Below, piece by piece: positions 18,156-27,310 of a stretch of 64,000 bases of DNA; position 1 is the first letter of the stretch; each line of letters begins with the position of its first letter. The notes beneath the pieces were generated by a model that was not told where the DNA came from, did no database searches, and was given only the letters and a program-made list of their open reading frames with translations. This DNA is from Acidobacteriota bacterium (GTDB taxonomy: Bacteria; Acidobacteriota; UBA890; WLXD01). The DNA is taken from the NCBI GenBank assembly GCA_029263295.1, contig JAJCXT010000092.1, positions 60,803-124,802 on the forward strand, written 5' to 3'. A program made the translations under genes and the position numbers.

Positions 18156-19634
18156 CTACGTGGAGGCTCCGTGTACTTCGCTCGCGGCACGAACGCCTGA
18201 TCGCAGCGCACCTTCCATCGTGGCGCGCATGATCGAGGTGTGTTCGCCCGCGAAGTGGATACGGCCGCGTGGCTTCTTCAGGGTCTCCAGGAAACCGGTC
18301 ACCTGCCCAGGAGTTGCCATCGAGAATCCGGAACGTACGTACGGGTCCGAGGTCCACGACTTCGTAATTCCACCCTCGTATTCGTGGCGAATCTGCGGGT
18401 GGACTCTTTCCATGTCGACCAGCGTCGCCTCGAGCACATCGGCCTGCGGCGTCTCCCCCAACTCGTACGCGTGCGGGCCGCGGACATGGCTCTCGAGAAT
18501 GGACCGTGCGTCGGGCGCCCCGGGGTCGGACAGCGGATGCCGTTCAATCTGACCGATCGGCAGGTCTGTGTGAGCTCGCCCGGACACGCCCTCGTCGAAC
18601 CAGAATGCACGGCGCACCTGCAGGAACGTGCGCGCCACGCCGAGGTAGTTGAGTTCGCTGATGGCGCGCGCCTGCTCGGCCGGTAGGGCCGGTGCGATGT
18701 CGATGTCACGGAGAACACTCGCTGGGATCGTGCAGATCAGCCGGTCCGCGGTGAACGCACGCTCCTCCCCCGCCTGGCGCCCGTGCACGCGTACCTGTTC
18801 ATGTCCTTCCTGAATCGCACCCACTTCGATGCCGTAGCGAATATTGCGGCTCAACCGCGCCGCCATGCCCCGCGGCAACTGTTCGTTACCGCCCTGCAGC
18901 ACAAAACCCGCGGCGCCCACGATCTGGCTCGGAAAATCCGCCATGGCGATGGACATCATCGACGCAACCTCGATCGCCGCCCCGAACCACATCGTGTTGC
19001 TGAGGAGCCGCACGGCGCCTTCCGACGCACCTCGCGCCCGCATGAAATCAGCCAGCGTGACGCTGTCCAGTACGGACAACTGTGCCTGCTGCCATGCCTC
19101 GGGAACCGCGGCTTCCGGAGTCAGGCCATCCAGAATGTACTGATTCACCAGGCCACGCGGTCCGAGTTGATTCTCCTCGGGCGTCAATCCGTAGGGCCAG
19201 TTGATGCGCTCGCCGGGGCCCTTGGAGAAACGGCGATCGCCGAGATGGTAGAGATCCCGCAGACCCGCCTCGCCGAACTCCCCGCGCACCAATCCGAGCG
19301 CGTCAATGTAGCGCCCCGCGTTGGCATCGTGGGTTGAGAACGCCATGCCGCCGGCTTCCGCGTGCAGCCCGTCGGCGAACGCCGACCGCAGGGTGCGGAT
19401 GCGCCCGCCTGGCCTGCTCCTGGCTTCGAGCACCGTGACTTCGTGTCCGGCTTCGACGAGTTCCCAGGCGGCTGCAAGGCCGGCTAGTCCAGCTCCGATA
19501 ACCAGCACGCGCTGGGGTTGTCGCGTCGGGGCGAGGCGCTCCGACGCGGCCGCGAGCGGGCGCCAACCGGACGCCAGGCTCGCCGCCGCCGCGGCGCCGA
19601 GCCCGACGACCTGCCTTCGCGTTAGCTCCGTCAA
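18156..19634 (-). CDS. Flavin amine oxidase, Tat-exported
   Basis: 492 residues. The N-terminus has a twin-arginine signal (LTRRQVVGLGAAAAASL). A Rossmann FAD site follows at about residue 42 (VLVIGAGLAGLAAAWEL) with E71 in VLEARSRPGGR, the standard monoamine-oxidase opening. The C-terminal FAD segment is GRIHFAGEHTS. It should oxidise a primary or secondary amine in the periplasm with release of hydrogen peroxide. The upstream serine-hydrolase gene ends 3 bp before its start, so the two probably share a transcript. Confidence 0.92.
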   Translation of the reverse strand: MTELTRRQVVGLGAAAAASLASGWRPLAAASERLAPTRQPQRVLVIGAGLAGLAAAWELVEAGHEVTVLEARSRPGGRIRTLRSAFADGLHAEAGGMAFSTHDANAGRYIDALGLVRGEFGEAGLRDLYHLGDRRFSKGPGERINWPYGLTPEENQLGPRGLVNQYILDGLTPEAAVPEAWQQAQLSVLDSVTLADFMRARGASEGAVRLLSNTMWFGAAIEVASMMSIAMADFPSQIVGAAGFVLQGGNEQLPRGMAARLSRNIRYGIEVGAIQEGHEQVRVHGRQAGEERAFTADRLICTIPASVLRDIDIAPALPAEQARAISELNYLGVARTFLQVRRAFWFDEGVSGRAHTDLPIGQIERHPLSDPGAPDARSILESHVRGPHAYELGETPQADVLEATLVDMERVHPQIRHEYEGGITKSWTSDPYVRSGFSMATPGQVTGFLETLKKPRGRIHFAGEHTSIMRATMEGALRSGVRAASEVHGAST

Positions 19635-19637
19635 CTG

Positions 19638-21767
19638 CTACTCCATCTCCGCTGCGTCATCAGCCTGGCGCACCGCGTCGAACATACCGTTCGGCTGGTT
19701 GAAGCGCGCGGTGCTCACCGTGCCGTCTTCCTCGATGAGGAACTCGACACTGAATCCCTCGGCGCCAACGATGGTGAAGGTCGTGCCGCCCTTCGGCTCG
19801 AGCTCGAAAGTCGGCTGGCCGGTGACGGTCCCGAACAGCGTGGCGTCGCGCAGTTCGACGGTGATTATCTGCGTCGCCATCTTGTACACGCCGGCGAACT
19901 GCGCCAGGAACTCCGGATCGGATAGCCTGTCCTCAGCCATCTTCTCGAAGACGATCGGCGGCAAGGCCGCCTCCATCGTCACGAGAAGCTCGGTGATCGC
20001 GCCGGTGGTATCCATGCGGAACTGGGCTTTCGTACCGTCGAGCTGCGCGTCGTCCTCGTCCGCCTCGAAGGTATCGTAGTGCCAGTGGGTCAGCGGCGCC
20101 GTCATGCCGTTGTAGGCCACGTGTAGCCTCTCCTGTTCGAGAGTGATCTCGACCTGGCTGTAGCCCGGATGGGTGTACTTCCCTGCATAGTCCTCGAGCC
20201 CGTGCGACGGCGCCGTATCGGCGACGCGACCGGCCCCTGCTTCCGCCTCGGCCTCGGCGGCTGCCTCCTCCGCCTTGGTAACCGCCTCGAGTGAGCGCTC
20301 CAGGTACCCGCCGTCCTCGAGCCCCAGGACCCGATCGATGATGGTGCGTGCCACCGCCGTCGGCAGCGGGTTCATGCCCGCGCCGTTGGTGTAGACCACC
20401 ACCCCGAAGTTCTCTAGAGGCAGCAGCGCAACCCAGGAGATGAAGCCATCGATGCCGCCGCCGTGCTGCACCAGGAAGCGCCCGCGGTGCGACTCGATCG
20501 CCCATCCCATCCCGTAGCCCAGTGTCAGTACCCGCTGACTGCTCGGGTAGGAGGAGATCGCCATGTGCGGCGTGTGCATCTGGCGCAGGGTGGCCTGCTC
20601 GATCAGCCGCTCGCCGCCGAGCTCACCACCGCCGAGCTGCATGCGCAGCCATTGCGACATCTCGCCAACCGAGGAGTTGATCGAGCCGGCAGGCCCAATC
20701 GCATCGATGTTGAGGAACGGGATGTGTCTCGCGGTGCGCTTGTCGACGCTGTACGGCTCCGCGTGGTCGTCGTCGGTCTTGGAAGCCTCGACGGAGAAAT
20801 TGCTGCGGCTCATCTCGAGCGGGTTGAAGATGCGGTTCCTCACCAACTCCTCCCAGCTCTCGCCGGTGATCCGTTCCGCCAAATAGCCGGCGGTCATCAC
20901 CATGATGTTCTGGTACTGGAACTCCTCTCCCAGGTCGCGCGTCGGCTCGAGGTACGCCAGGCGCTGATAGATCTCCTCCCGCGTGGCGTCAGCGCCGTAC
21001 CAGGACATGTCGTGCCGCGGCAGCCCCGAACTGTGAATCAGGAGATCGCGAACCTTCAGATGCTGTGTGGCGTATGCGTCGTACATACGAAAATCGGGCA
21101 AGTACTCGATGACCGGCGTGTCCCAGTCGAGTTTCCCTTCATCCACCAAAGTGCCGAGAATGAAGGCAGTAAAGGCCTTCGACGTCGAGCCGATTGCGAA
21201 CAGAGTCTCCGGCGTCACCGCCAGGTCATTCTCGACGTCGCGCTTGCCGTAGCCCTTCGCGAAGACCAGTTGGTCATCGGCGACAACCGCGACGGCAAGC
21301 CCCGGAATACCAAAATCCGCCAGCGCCTGTTCGATGATCGCGTCGATGCCCTCGAGCGCCTCGCGGGCCATCGCTGCGCGGTTCTCGCCGCGGGTCAGCG
21401 TGAACGGGAAAGACTGGCCACCCTGGGTGAAGTTACCGCTAATCGTTTCGCCGTCGCGGTCGCCGGTGAAGGTGGGATCACCCGGAATCTGCGGCATTCT
21501 GAACGAGACGGCCACACCGTCGACGGTGACGTCAACGAGCGCGAAGTCGGATAGCTGCTGCGCTGGAATGGAAATGTCGCCACTCCAGCCCGCATCGTCC
21601 TCTACCAAATCGACGTCGAATGCCAGCGGCGAGCTCGGGATCTCGATCTCGCCAGCCCAGTGTCCGGCGGCGGAATCTCCCTCCTGGGCGAGGAGCGCCT
21701 CCGGCATCATGGCCGGGTGGACGAGGGCGAACACGAGCACAGCAACACACCAGACGCTTCGCTTCAC
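19638..21767 (-). CDS. Exported serine hydrolase, beta-lactamase/class C type
   Basis: 709 residues from GTG 21767 (GGAG upstream; signal peptide ending ...PEALLAQ). About 115 residues of a beta-rich N-terminal domain precede the penicillin-binding/esterase fold. The serine motif is S-T-S-K in AIGSTSKAF, the Tyr motif is YQN, and the third motif is HGG. An Ala/Glu-rich linker (about residues 500-515) leads to a C-terminal DUF3471-like domain. Such proteins act as esterases or D-aminopeptidases. Start chosen because the longer frame adds a non-signal leader of 40 residues. Confidence 0.9.
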   Translation of the reverse strand: MKRSVWCVAVLVFALVHPAMMPEALLAQEGDSAAGHWAGEIEIPSSPLAFDVDLVEDDAGWSGDISIPAQQLSDFALVDVTVDGVAVSFRMPQIPGDPTFTGDRDGETISGNFTQGGQSFPFTLTRGENRAAMAREALEGIDAIIEQALADFGIPGLAVAVVADDQLVFAKGYGKRDVENDLAVTPETLFAIGSTSKAFTAFILGTLVDEGKLDWDTPVIEYLPDFRMYDAYATQHLKVRDLLIHSSGLPRHDMSWYGADATREEIYQRLAYLEPTRDLGEEFQYQNIMVMTAGYLAERITGESWEELVRNRIFNPLEMSRSNFSVEASKTDDDHAEPYSVDKRTARHIPFLNIDAIGPAGSINSSVGEMSQWLRMQLGGGELGGERLIEQATLRQMHTPHMAISSYPSSQRVLTLGYGMGWAIESHRGRFLVQHGGGIDGFISWVALLPLENFGVVVYTNGAGMNPLPTAVARTIIDRVLGLEDGGYLERSLEAVTKAEEAAAEAEAEAGAGRVADTAPSHGLEDYAGKYTHPGYSQVEITLEQERLHVAYNGMTAPLTHWHYDTFEADEDDAQLDGTKAQFRMDTTGAITELLVTMEAALPPIVFEKMAEDRLSDPEFLAQFAGVYKMATQIITVELRDATLFGTVTGQPTFELEPKGGTTFTIVGAEGFSVEFLIEEDGTVSTARFNQPNGMFDAVRQADDAAEME

Positions 21768-21937
21768 GAGGGCAACTCCGTAGGCTAGGAGGTCCGAGTA
21801 CGCAGCCAAATAGTTCGACTGCAGATCATGGCGTTCTAGTTGACCACGAAGCCATCCCGGTTGCCACGAACTCACGCCAGCCTTCACGTCCGCACGACGC
21901 CCGTCGCGGCGCTCAAACCCGACTCAGTCTCAGCCCG

Positions 21938-23344
21938 CTACTGCGACCGGCGCTCCCAACGTCCCTTCAGTTCGTCGAGTCGCTCCTGCAGGGTCTCCTC
22001 CGAGAGCCAGATTCCCCGCACCATCGTCCCGGCGAGTTTCCGGAGATTGCCGATCTTCCGGGTCGGGTTCTTCTTGACCAGAATCAGGTCGGCGCGCTTG
22101 CCGACTGACACCGTACCGGCGACGTCGACCTCCTCGAAGAACACTGCCGGATTCGACGTGGCGGTCTGGATCACCTCGAGCGCGGTCAGCCCAGCCTTCC
22201 TGAGTAGCCTCATTTCATCGTGCACCGACTCTCCCGGCACGATGAACGGCGGGCCGCCGGCATCGGTGCCCAACAGCAACCGGTCCACATGGCCGTTGGC
22301 CTTGAGTTGGTCGACGATGTTCTGCTTCACCCGAAGCTCGTAGAGCCAGTGGTCGCGGTCCTGCAGGAAGGTCGGCTGCCGGTACTGATTGTCCGTTGCC
22401 CAGGCCGTCGCTACCTCTGGCGGCAGGTACTCCATGCCGGGAGAGGTCGGCAGTTGGGCGAACAGATCGTCGTCGACGGTCGCCGCGATCATCTCGTAGG
22501 TATTCGTCGTTGTGGTCACCCAGGTGCGCTGCGTCGCGACCGCCAATGCCGGGCCGGCGAACTGTTCCTGGTAGTTGTCACGCGTATGCGACGTCGTCGA
22601 CAGGAGTTCTTCGATATGAGCGATCATCAATGGCCGCTGGGCCAGCGTTGCCGTGATCGGGAACCCTGGCCGCAAGGCGTGTCCGATCACGGGGATGCCG
22701 AGTTCGGCCGCCACCGAGAAGATCCGCCCGAAGGCCGTCGTGGTGTTCATGTCGTGGGTCTTGATCCACTGGTAGCCCTTCTTGGCCCAGCCGCGAATCT
22801 CCGCCTCGATGGCATCGGCGTCCGCGTAATTCTCCTCGTCGATCCCAGGGCTGGAGAATCGCAATCTGGGACCGAGGACCTTGCCGCGATCAAGGTCACG
22901 CCTCCACTTGAAGGCCTCGGGGAAGCCCCATACATCGAACAAACCCGTGACCCCGTTCGCCAGCATGATCGTGTAGAGATCCGCCAGCACGAAGTCCTCG
23001 GGCGCGTCGCGCATCCCCCGCGCGTGGAAGTGCATGTCGTTGAGGCCGGGCAGGAGGTACTTGCGTTTTCCGTTGACGACCTCGGCCTCGGCAGGGACCT
23101 CGGTGCGTCGTGCCGGCCCAATCGCCGTGATCACTCCGTCCTCGACAATGACGGTCATCCGTTTCTGGATGGTCTTGTCGGCGGGGTCCATGCTCACCAC
23201 GTTGACGTTCACGAACGCGACCACGGACTTCGCGGGGGACGTCGCGATGGCGGCGCTGCTTGCCGCCGATCCCAGGAGGGTGGCGGCGCACAACAGGCCG
23301 GCGAGGCTTCGGCGGTTCACACGGGGCACTGGCGCACGATACAT
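21938..23344 (-). CDS. Exported amidohydrolase family protein
   Basis: 468 residues with an N-terminal signal peptide. It has a metal-dependent hydrolase (TIM barrel) fold: the HFH metal site in LPGLNDMHFHARG, IKTHD (possible bridging Lys), IGHA, IAHIEE and TDAGG in order along the barrel. The C-terminus carries the usual KRADLILVKKNP strand. Substrate unknown; related enzymes act on cyclic amides and dipeptides (imidazolonepropionase/prolidase-like). It lies on the same strand as the serine hydrolase, 170 bp upstream. Confidence 0.92.
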   Translation of the reverse strand: MYRAPVPRVNRRSLAGLLCAATLLGSAASSAAIATSPAKSVVAFVNVNVVSMDPADKTIQKRMTVIVEDGVITAIGPARRTEVPAEAEVVNGKRKYLLPGLNDMHFHARGMRDAPEDFVLADLYTIMLANGVTGLFDVWGFPEAFKWRRDLDRGKVLGPRLRFSSPGIDEENYADADAIEAEIRGWAKKGYQWIKTHDMNTTTAFGRIFSVAAELGIPVIGHALRPGFPITATLAQRPLMIAHIEELLSTTSHTRDNYQEQFAGPALAVATQRTWVTTTTNTYEMIAATVDDDLFAQLPTSPGMEYLPPEVATAWATDNQYRQPTFLQDRDHWLYELRVKQNIVDQLKANGHVDRLLLGTDAGGPPFIVPGESVHDEMRLLRKAGLTALEVIQTATSNPAVFFEEVDVAGTVSVGKRADLILVKKNPTRKIGNLRKLAGTMVRGIWLSEETLQERLDELKGRWERRSQ

Positions 23345-23522
23345 GGCGTCGTTCTCTCCTCGGAAGATCAGCTGTCACCCGGGGATCCGCGGGCGCGCAG
23401 GACTGATTCTAACCAGATGCCCGCCCGCTCCGCACGTCGCTTTCGGTGCCCGTGCGAACACGGGTATACGCTTGCGGTCACCACGAGAAATCGCCGACAC
23501 CACTCCTGCCCAGAGGAACCCG

Positions 23523-26500
23523 ATGGACCACCGTTTCGCTCGCCGCGTGCTTCTGCTAGCTGTTGCCCTCTTCACGTTCGTCGGCCCTGTCGGAGCATCT
23601 CAGGAGGAGGCTTCGGACGAGTCCGAGAACGTTGCGGCTGCGATCGGCGCGATGCGGCTGCGTGGCATCGGCCCCGCGTTCATGGGAGGTCGGATCGCCG
23701 ACATCAAGGTGCATCCCGAAGACGCCAGCACCTGGTACGTGGCGGTCGGCTCGGGCGGCCTGTGGAAGACCACCAACGCCGGCATCACCTGGACACCGAT
23801 CTTTGACGATCAGCCGTCGTATTCGATCGGCACGGTCACTATCGACCCGAACAACCCCGACGTGCTCTGGGTCGGCACCGGCGAAAACGTCAGCGGCCGC
23901 CACGTGGCCTGGGGCAGCGGTGTCTACAAGAGCCTCGACGGCGGCGGATCCTGGCAGCAGATGGGGCTCCCCACCTCCGAGCACATCGGCAAGATCCTGG
24001 TCGATCCGCGCGACAGCGGCACGGTGCTGGTCGCGGCGGAGGGTTCGTTGTGGACCGCTGGTGGCGAGCGCGGCGTTTACAGGACCACCGACGGCGGTGC
24101 TACGTGGGCCGCGGTACTCGAGATCGACGAGAACACCGGTGTCACCGACATCGAGTTCGATCCGTCCGAGCCGAACACCATCTACGCTGCGGCGTACCAG
24201 CGGCGACGCCATATCTGGTCGCTGCTGGGCGGCGGCCCGAACTCGGGCATCTACAAGTCGACCGACAATGGCGAGACCTGGCGGCAAATCACCCGCGGTC
24301 TGCCGAGCGGCGACATGGGCAAGATCGGCCTCGCGGTAACCGCGGCTGACTCCGACCTCGTCTACGCCACCATCGAGGCCGACGCCGAGGAGCGCGGCCT
24401 CTACTTCTCCAGCGACAAGGGCGAGAGCTGGGAGCGGCGCAGTTCGTACATCTCCGGCGGCACCGGCCCGCACTACTACCAGGAGATCGAAGCGTCGCCG
24501 AACGACGCCGACCTCGTGTATCAGATGGACGTATTCCTGCACGTCACCCGCGACGGCGGCAACAGCTTCGACTACCTCGGCTCCGGTGGCGACAAGCACA
24601 GCGACAACCATGCGCTGTGGATCGACCCGGACGACGGCGAGCACCTCCTCGCCGGGACCGACGCCGGCCTGTACGAGACTTTCGACGACGGCACCACCTG
24701 GCGACACTTCCCCAACCTGCCGGTATCCCAGTTCTACAAGGTTGCGGTCGACAACAGCGAGCCGTTCTACAACATCCTCGGCGGCGCCCAGGATCTGGGC
24801 ACGCTGCTCGGGCCGTCGCGCACGCTGAACACCGACGGCATCCGCAACCAGGACTGGACGGTCCCGCTCGGGGCGGACGGCTACGGTGTCGCCTTCGACC
24901 CCGACGACCCGGACACCATGTACATGGAGACTCAGGTCGGGAACCTGCAGCGCGTCGATCGGCACAGCTTCGAGGTCGTCGCGATCCAGCCGCAGCCGGC
25001 GCCGGGCGACGCTCCCGAACGTTTCAACTGGGATGCGCCGCTGCTGATCAGCCCGCACTCGAGTGCCCGCCTGTACTTCGGCTCGCAGCGTCTGTGGCGC
25101 AGCGACGACCGCGGCGACTCCTGGGCAGCGGTGAGCGACGATCTGACCCGCGACACCAACCGCTACACACTCGAACTCATGGACCGCGTCTGGAGTGTGG
25201 ACGCGCTCTACGACAACGGCGCGATGTCGCAGTACGCCACTCTGACCGCGATCAGCGAATCGCCGGTGCAGGAAGGCGTGCTCTACACCGGCTCCGACGA
25301 CGGCCTGATCTGGGCCACCGAGGACGGCGGCGACACCTGGCGGGCGACGGCCGATCTTCCCGGGGTGCCGGAACGAGCCTTCATCAACGACGTCGAGGCG
25401 TCACAGCACCGGGCCAGCCGCGTTTTCGCGGTGGCCGACGCCCACAAGATCGGCGACTTCAGCCCCTACGTGTTCGCCAGCGACGACCATGGGCGCACGT
25501 GGACTTCGATTGCCGGCGACCTGCCCCACGGCACGATTGTCTGGTCCATCCAGCAGGATCACAAGAACCCGAACCTGGTGTTCCTGGGTACCGAATACGG
25601 CATCTACATCACTGTCAACGGCGACAACTGGCACAAGCTCGGCGGCGCGCCGCCGATCGCGTTCCGTGACCTGAAGATCCACCGGCGCGACGACGACCTG
25701 GTCGGGGCTACCTTCGGCCGTGGCTTCTACGTGCTCGACGACTACACCCCGCTGCGCGGCATCGCCGACGGCGCCCTCGACTCCGCCTCCGCGTTGTTCC
25801 CCGTTCGGGATGCCTGGTGGTACGTGCCCAACGAGCCCGGCCAGGCCATAGGGCAGCCGACGCGAGGCTCGGACAGCTTCCGAACCGCCAACCCGGAATT
25901 CGGCGCCAGCTTCACCTACTTCCTGAGCGAGGTTCCCAAGACCGCCGCTGATCAACGGCGGGAGCGCGAGCAGGAACAACGCGCCGCGGGAGACGACGCG
26001 CCGTTCCCGGGCTATGACCTGTTACGCGAAGAGGCTGCTGAGAACGCTCCGCGTGTGCTGCTGCTGGTGCGAGATGCCGGCGGCGATCCCGTGCGCTGGA
26101 TCGAGGGCCCCGCGCGCGAAGGGCTCCAGCGTGTGAGCTGGAACTTGCGGTATGCGCCGCCGGATCCGATCGACCTGAGCACTCCGGGTTTCAGCCCGCC
26201 CTGGGCCGGCGCCTCGCAAGGCCCGCTGGCCGCACCAGGTGAGTACAGCGTCGAGTTAATGCTCCTCGCCAATGGCAGCATGCAGTCCCTGGCCGATCCA
26301 CAGACCTTCGCGGTGAAGGCCGTTCCCAACGTCCCTGGGAATCCCGATTTCACAGCCGTCGCCGCGTTCCAGGCGGAAGCCGCGGAACTGGTGCGACGTG
26401 CGGGCAATGCCAGTTCGCAGATTGGTGAGATCCGCGAGAAGCTGCGCTTCATGCGCGCGGCACTGGTCGAGACCCCCGCCGCCGACCCGGCGCTGTTCGG

Positions 26501-26813
26501 CCGCCTCGATCAACTCAGCCGGGCCATCGACGGCCTGCAGACTCGCCTGTTCGGCGACCGCATCCGTGGTCGTCTCAACGAGCCCGGTGAGCCGTCGATC
26601 TTTGGCCGTATCGGTGTCTACTACAGCATCACCTCTACGCGACAGATGCCGACCGCGACGCAACGCGAGAGCCTTGAACTCGGCCGTGCGGCGTTCGAAA
26701 AGTTCAGCGACGATCTTGCGGCATTGGTCGACGGCGACCTCGCCCAGTTCGAAGCCAACCTCGAAGCGGCCGGAGCACCCTGGACTCCGGGGCGGAGAGG
26801 TCCCGTGCGCTAG
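23523..26813 (+). CDS. Large exported sortilin/Vps10-like Asp-box beta-propeller protein
   Basis: 1096 residues from ATG 23523; signal peptide to about residue 26. At least ten Asp-box-type motifs (S/T-x-D-x-G-x-T/S-W, such as TDGGATW, TDNGETW and SDDHGRTW) run through residues 60-680, indicating one or two propellers like those of sortilins or BNR-repeat glycosidases. The last 250 residues are mostly helical. Often annotated as glycosyl hydrolase, but no catalytic residues can be assigned. It ends before a strong intrinsic terminator. Confidence 0.9.
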   Translation: MDHRFARRVLLLAVALFTFVGPVGASQEEASDESENVAAAIGAMRLRGIGPAFMGGRIADIKVHPEDASTWYVAVGSGGLWKTTNAGITWTPIFDDQPSYSIGTVTIDPNNPDVLWVGTGENVSGRHVAWGSGVYKSLDGGGSWQQMGLPTSEHIGKILVDPRDSGTVLVAAEGSLWTAGGERGVYRTTDGGATWAAVLEIDENTGVTDIEFDPSEPNTIYAAAYQRRRHIWSLLGGGPNSGIYKSTDNGETWRQITRGLPSGDMGKIGLAVTAADSDLVYATIEADAEERGLYFSSDKGESWERRSSYISGGTGPHYYQEIEASPNDADLVYQMDVFLHVTRDGGNSFDYLGSGGDKHSDNHALWIDPDDGEHLLAGTDAGLYETFDDGTTWRHFPNLPVSQFYKVAVDNSEPFYNILGGAQDLGTLLGPSRTLNTDGIRNQDWTVPLGADGYGVAFDPDDPDTMYMETQVGNLQRVDRHSFEVVAIQPQPAPGDAPERFNWDAPLLISPHSSARLYFGSQRLWRSDDRGDSWAAVSDDLTRDTNRYTLELMDRVWSVDALYDNGAMSQYATLTAISESPVQEGVLYTGSDDGLIWATEDGGDTWRATADLPGVPERAFINDVEASQHRASRVFAVADAHKIGDFSPYVFASDDHGRTWTSIAGDLPHGTIVWSIQQDHKNPNLVFLGTEYGIYITVNGDNWHKLGGAPPIAFRDLKIHRRDDDLVGATFGRGFYVLDDYTPLRGIADGALDSASALFPVRDAWWYVPNEPGQAIGQPTRGSDSFRTANPEFGASFTYFLSEVPKTAADQRREREQEQRAAGDDAPFPGYDLLREEAAENAPRVLLLVRDAGGDPVRWIEGPAREGLQRVSWNLRYAPPDPIDLSTPGFSPPWAGASQGPLAAPGEYSVELMLLANGSMQSLADPQTFAVKAVPNVPGNPDFTAVAAFQAEAAELVRRAGNASSQIGEIREKLRFMRAALVETPAADPALFGRLDQLSRAIDGLQTRLFGDRIRGRLNEPGEPSIFGRIGVYYSITSTRQMPTATQRESLELGRAAFEKFSDDLAALVDGDLAQFEANLEAAGAPWTPGRRGPVR

Positions 26814-26845
26814 GCGTCGGGCTTCGGCCACCAACACAGGTTCAC

Positions 26846-26880
26846 AGAGACCTCGCGCCGCCGCCCGGCGCGGGGTCTTT
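26846..26880 (+). terminator. Strong intrinsic terminator
   Basis: A 12-bp perfect stem (AGACCTCGCGCC with GGCGCGGGGTCT, allowing one G-T pair) around a 7-nt loop, followed by TTT. It lies 33 bp after the sortilin-like gene and insulates it from the next PadR module. Confidence 0.8.
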
Positions 26881-26920
26881 GTGCGAAATGACGTGACAGG
26901 GAATACATTCCGTTGTAAAC

Positions 26921-26938
26921 ATTACTTTGTAGAGTAAT
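26921..26938. promoter_or_regulatory. Candidate PadR operator, ATTACT-N6-AGTAAT (module 3)
   Basis: Perfect 6-bp inverted repeat, 36 bp before the PadR start. A TTGTAA hexamer at 26913-26918 could be a -35 element. Operator role inferred. Confidence 0.5.
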
Positions 26939-26974
26939 CCGTGTAGTAATTGGGCCCCAAACATCGAGAGTCCG

Positions 26975-27310
26975 ATGGCAGCTTCATTCCTGGCCGAGTT
27001 CGAGTTGTACGTGATGCTGGCGATCGCGCGCCTGGGCGACGACGCCTACGGTGCGGCCGTGCGCAACGAGATCGAGGAACGCGCGGACCGCCCCGTTTCG
27101 ATCGGCGCGCTCTACGCCACCCTGCATCGGCTGGGCAACAAGGGGCTGCTGGAGTTCGAGGAGGCAGACCCCGCACCCGGTCAGCGCGGACGACCACGCA
27201 AGTACTGTCGCCTCACGCCCGACGGCCGCTATGCGATCGAGCACTCGACCGCGAAGCTGCACCGGATGATGGACGGCGTCGCTCTGGCTGACCCGGGGAA
27301 TAGACGATGA
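26975..27310 (+). CDS. PadR-family transcriptional regulator (module 3)
   Basis: 111 residues. Opens with EFELYVMLAIARLGDDAYG, then IGALYATLHRLGNKGLL and the wing RPRKYCRLTPDGRYAI. It belongs to the subgroup with an 'EFE..V.L.I.R' start, shared with modules 6, 7 and 10. The stop overlaps the permease ATG by 4 nt (ATGA). Confidence 0.94.
   Translation: MAASFLAEFELYVMLAIARLGDDAYGAAVRNEIEERADRPVSIGALYATLHRLGNKGLLEFEEADPAPGQRGRPRKYCRLTPDGRYAIEHSTAKLHRMMDGVALADPGNRR

Noticed and set aside
20463..21554. A 363-codon plus-strand frame opposite the serine hydrolase
   Set aside because: Shadow of the minus-strand gene, whose STSK, YQN and HGG motifs prove the coding strand.
23556..25058. A 500-codon open frame on the minus strand inside the sortilin-like gene
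   Set aside because: It is antisense to a clearly coding gene with Asp-box repeats; long shadow frames are expected in GC-rich DNA, and its composition has no recognisable domain.
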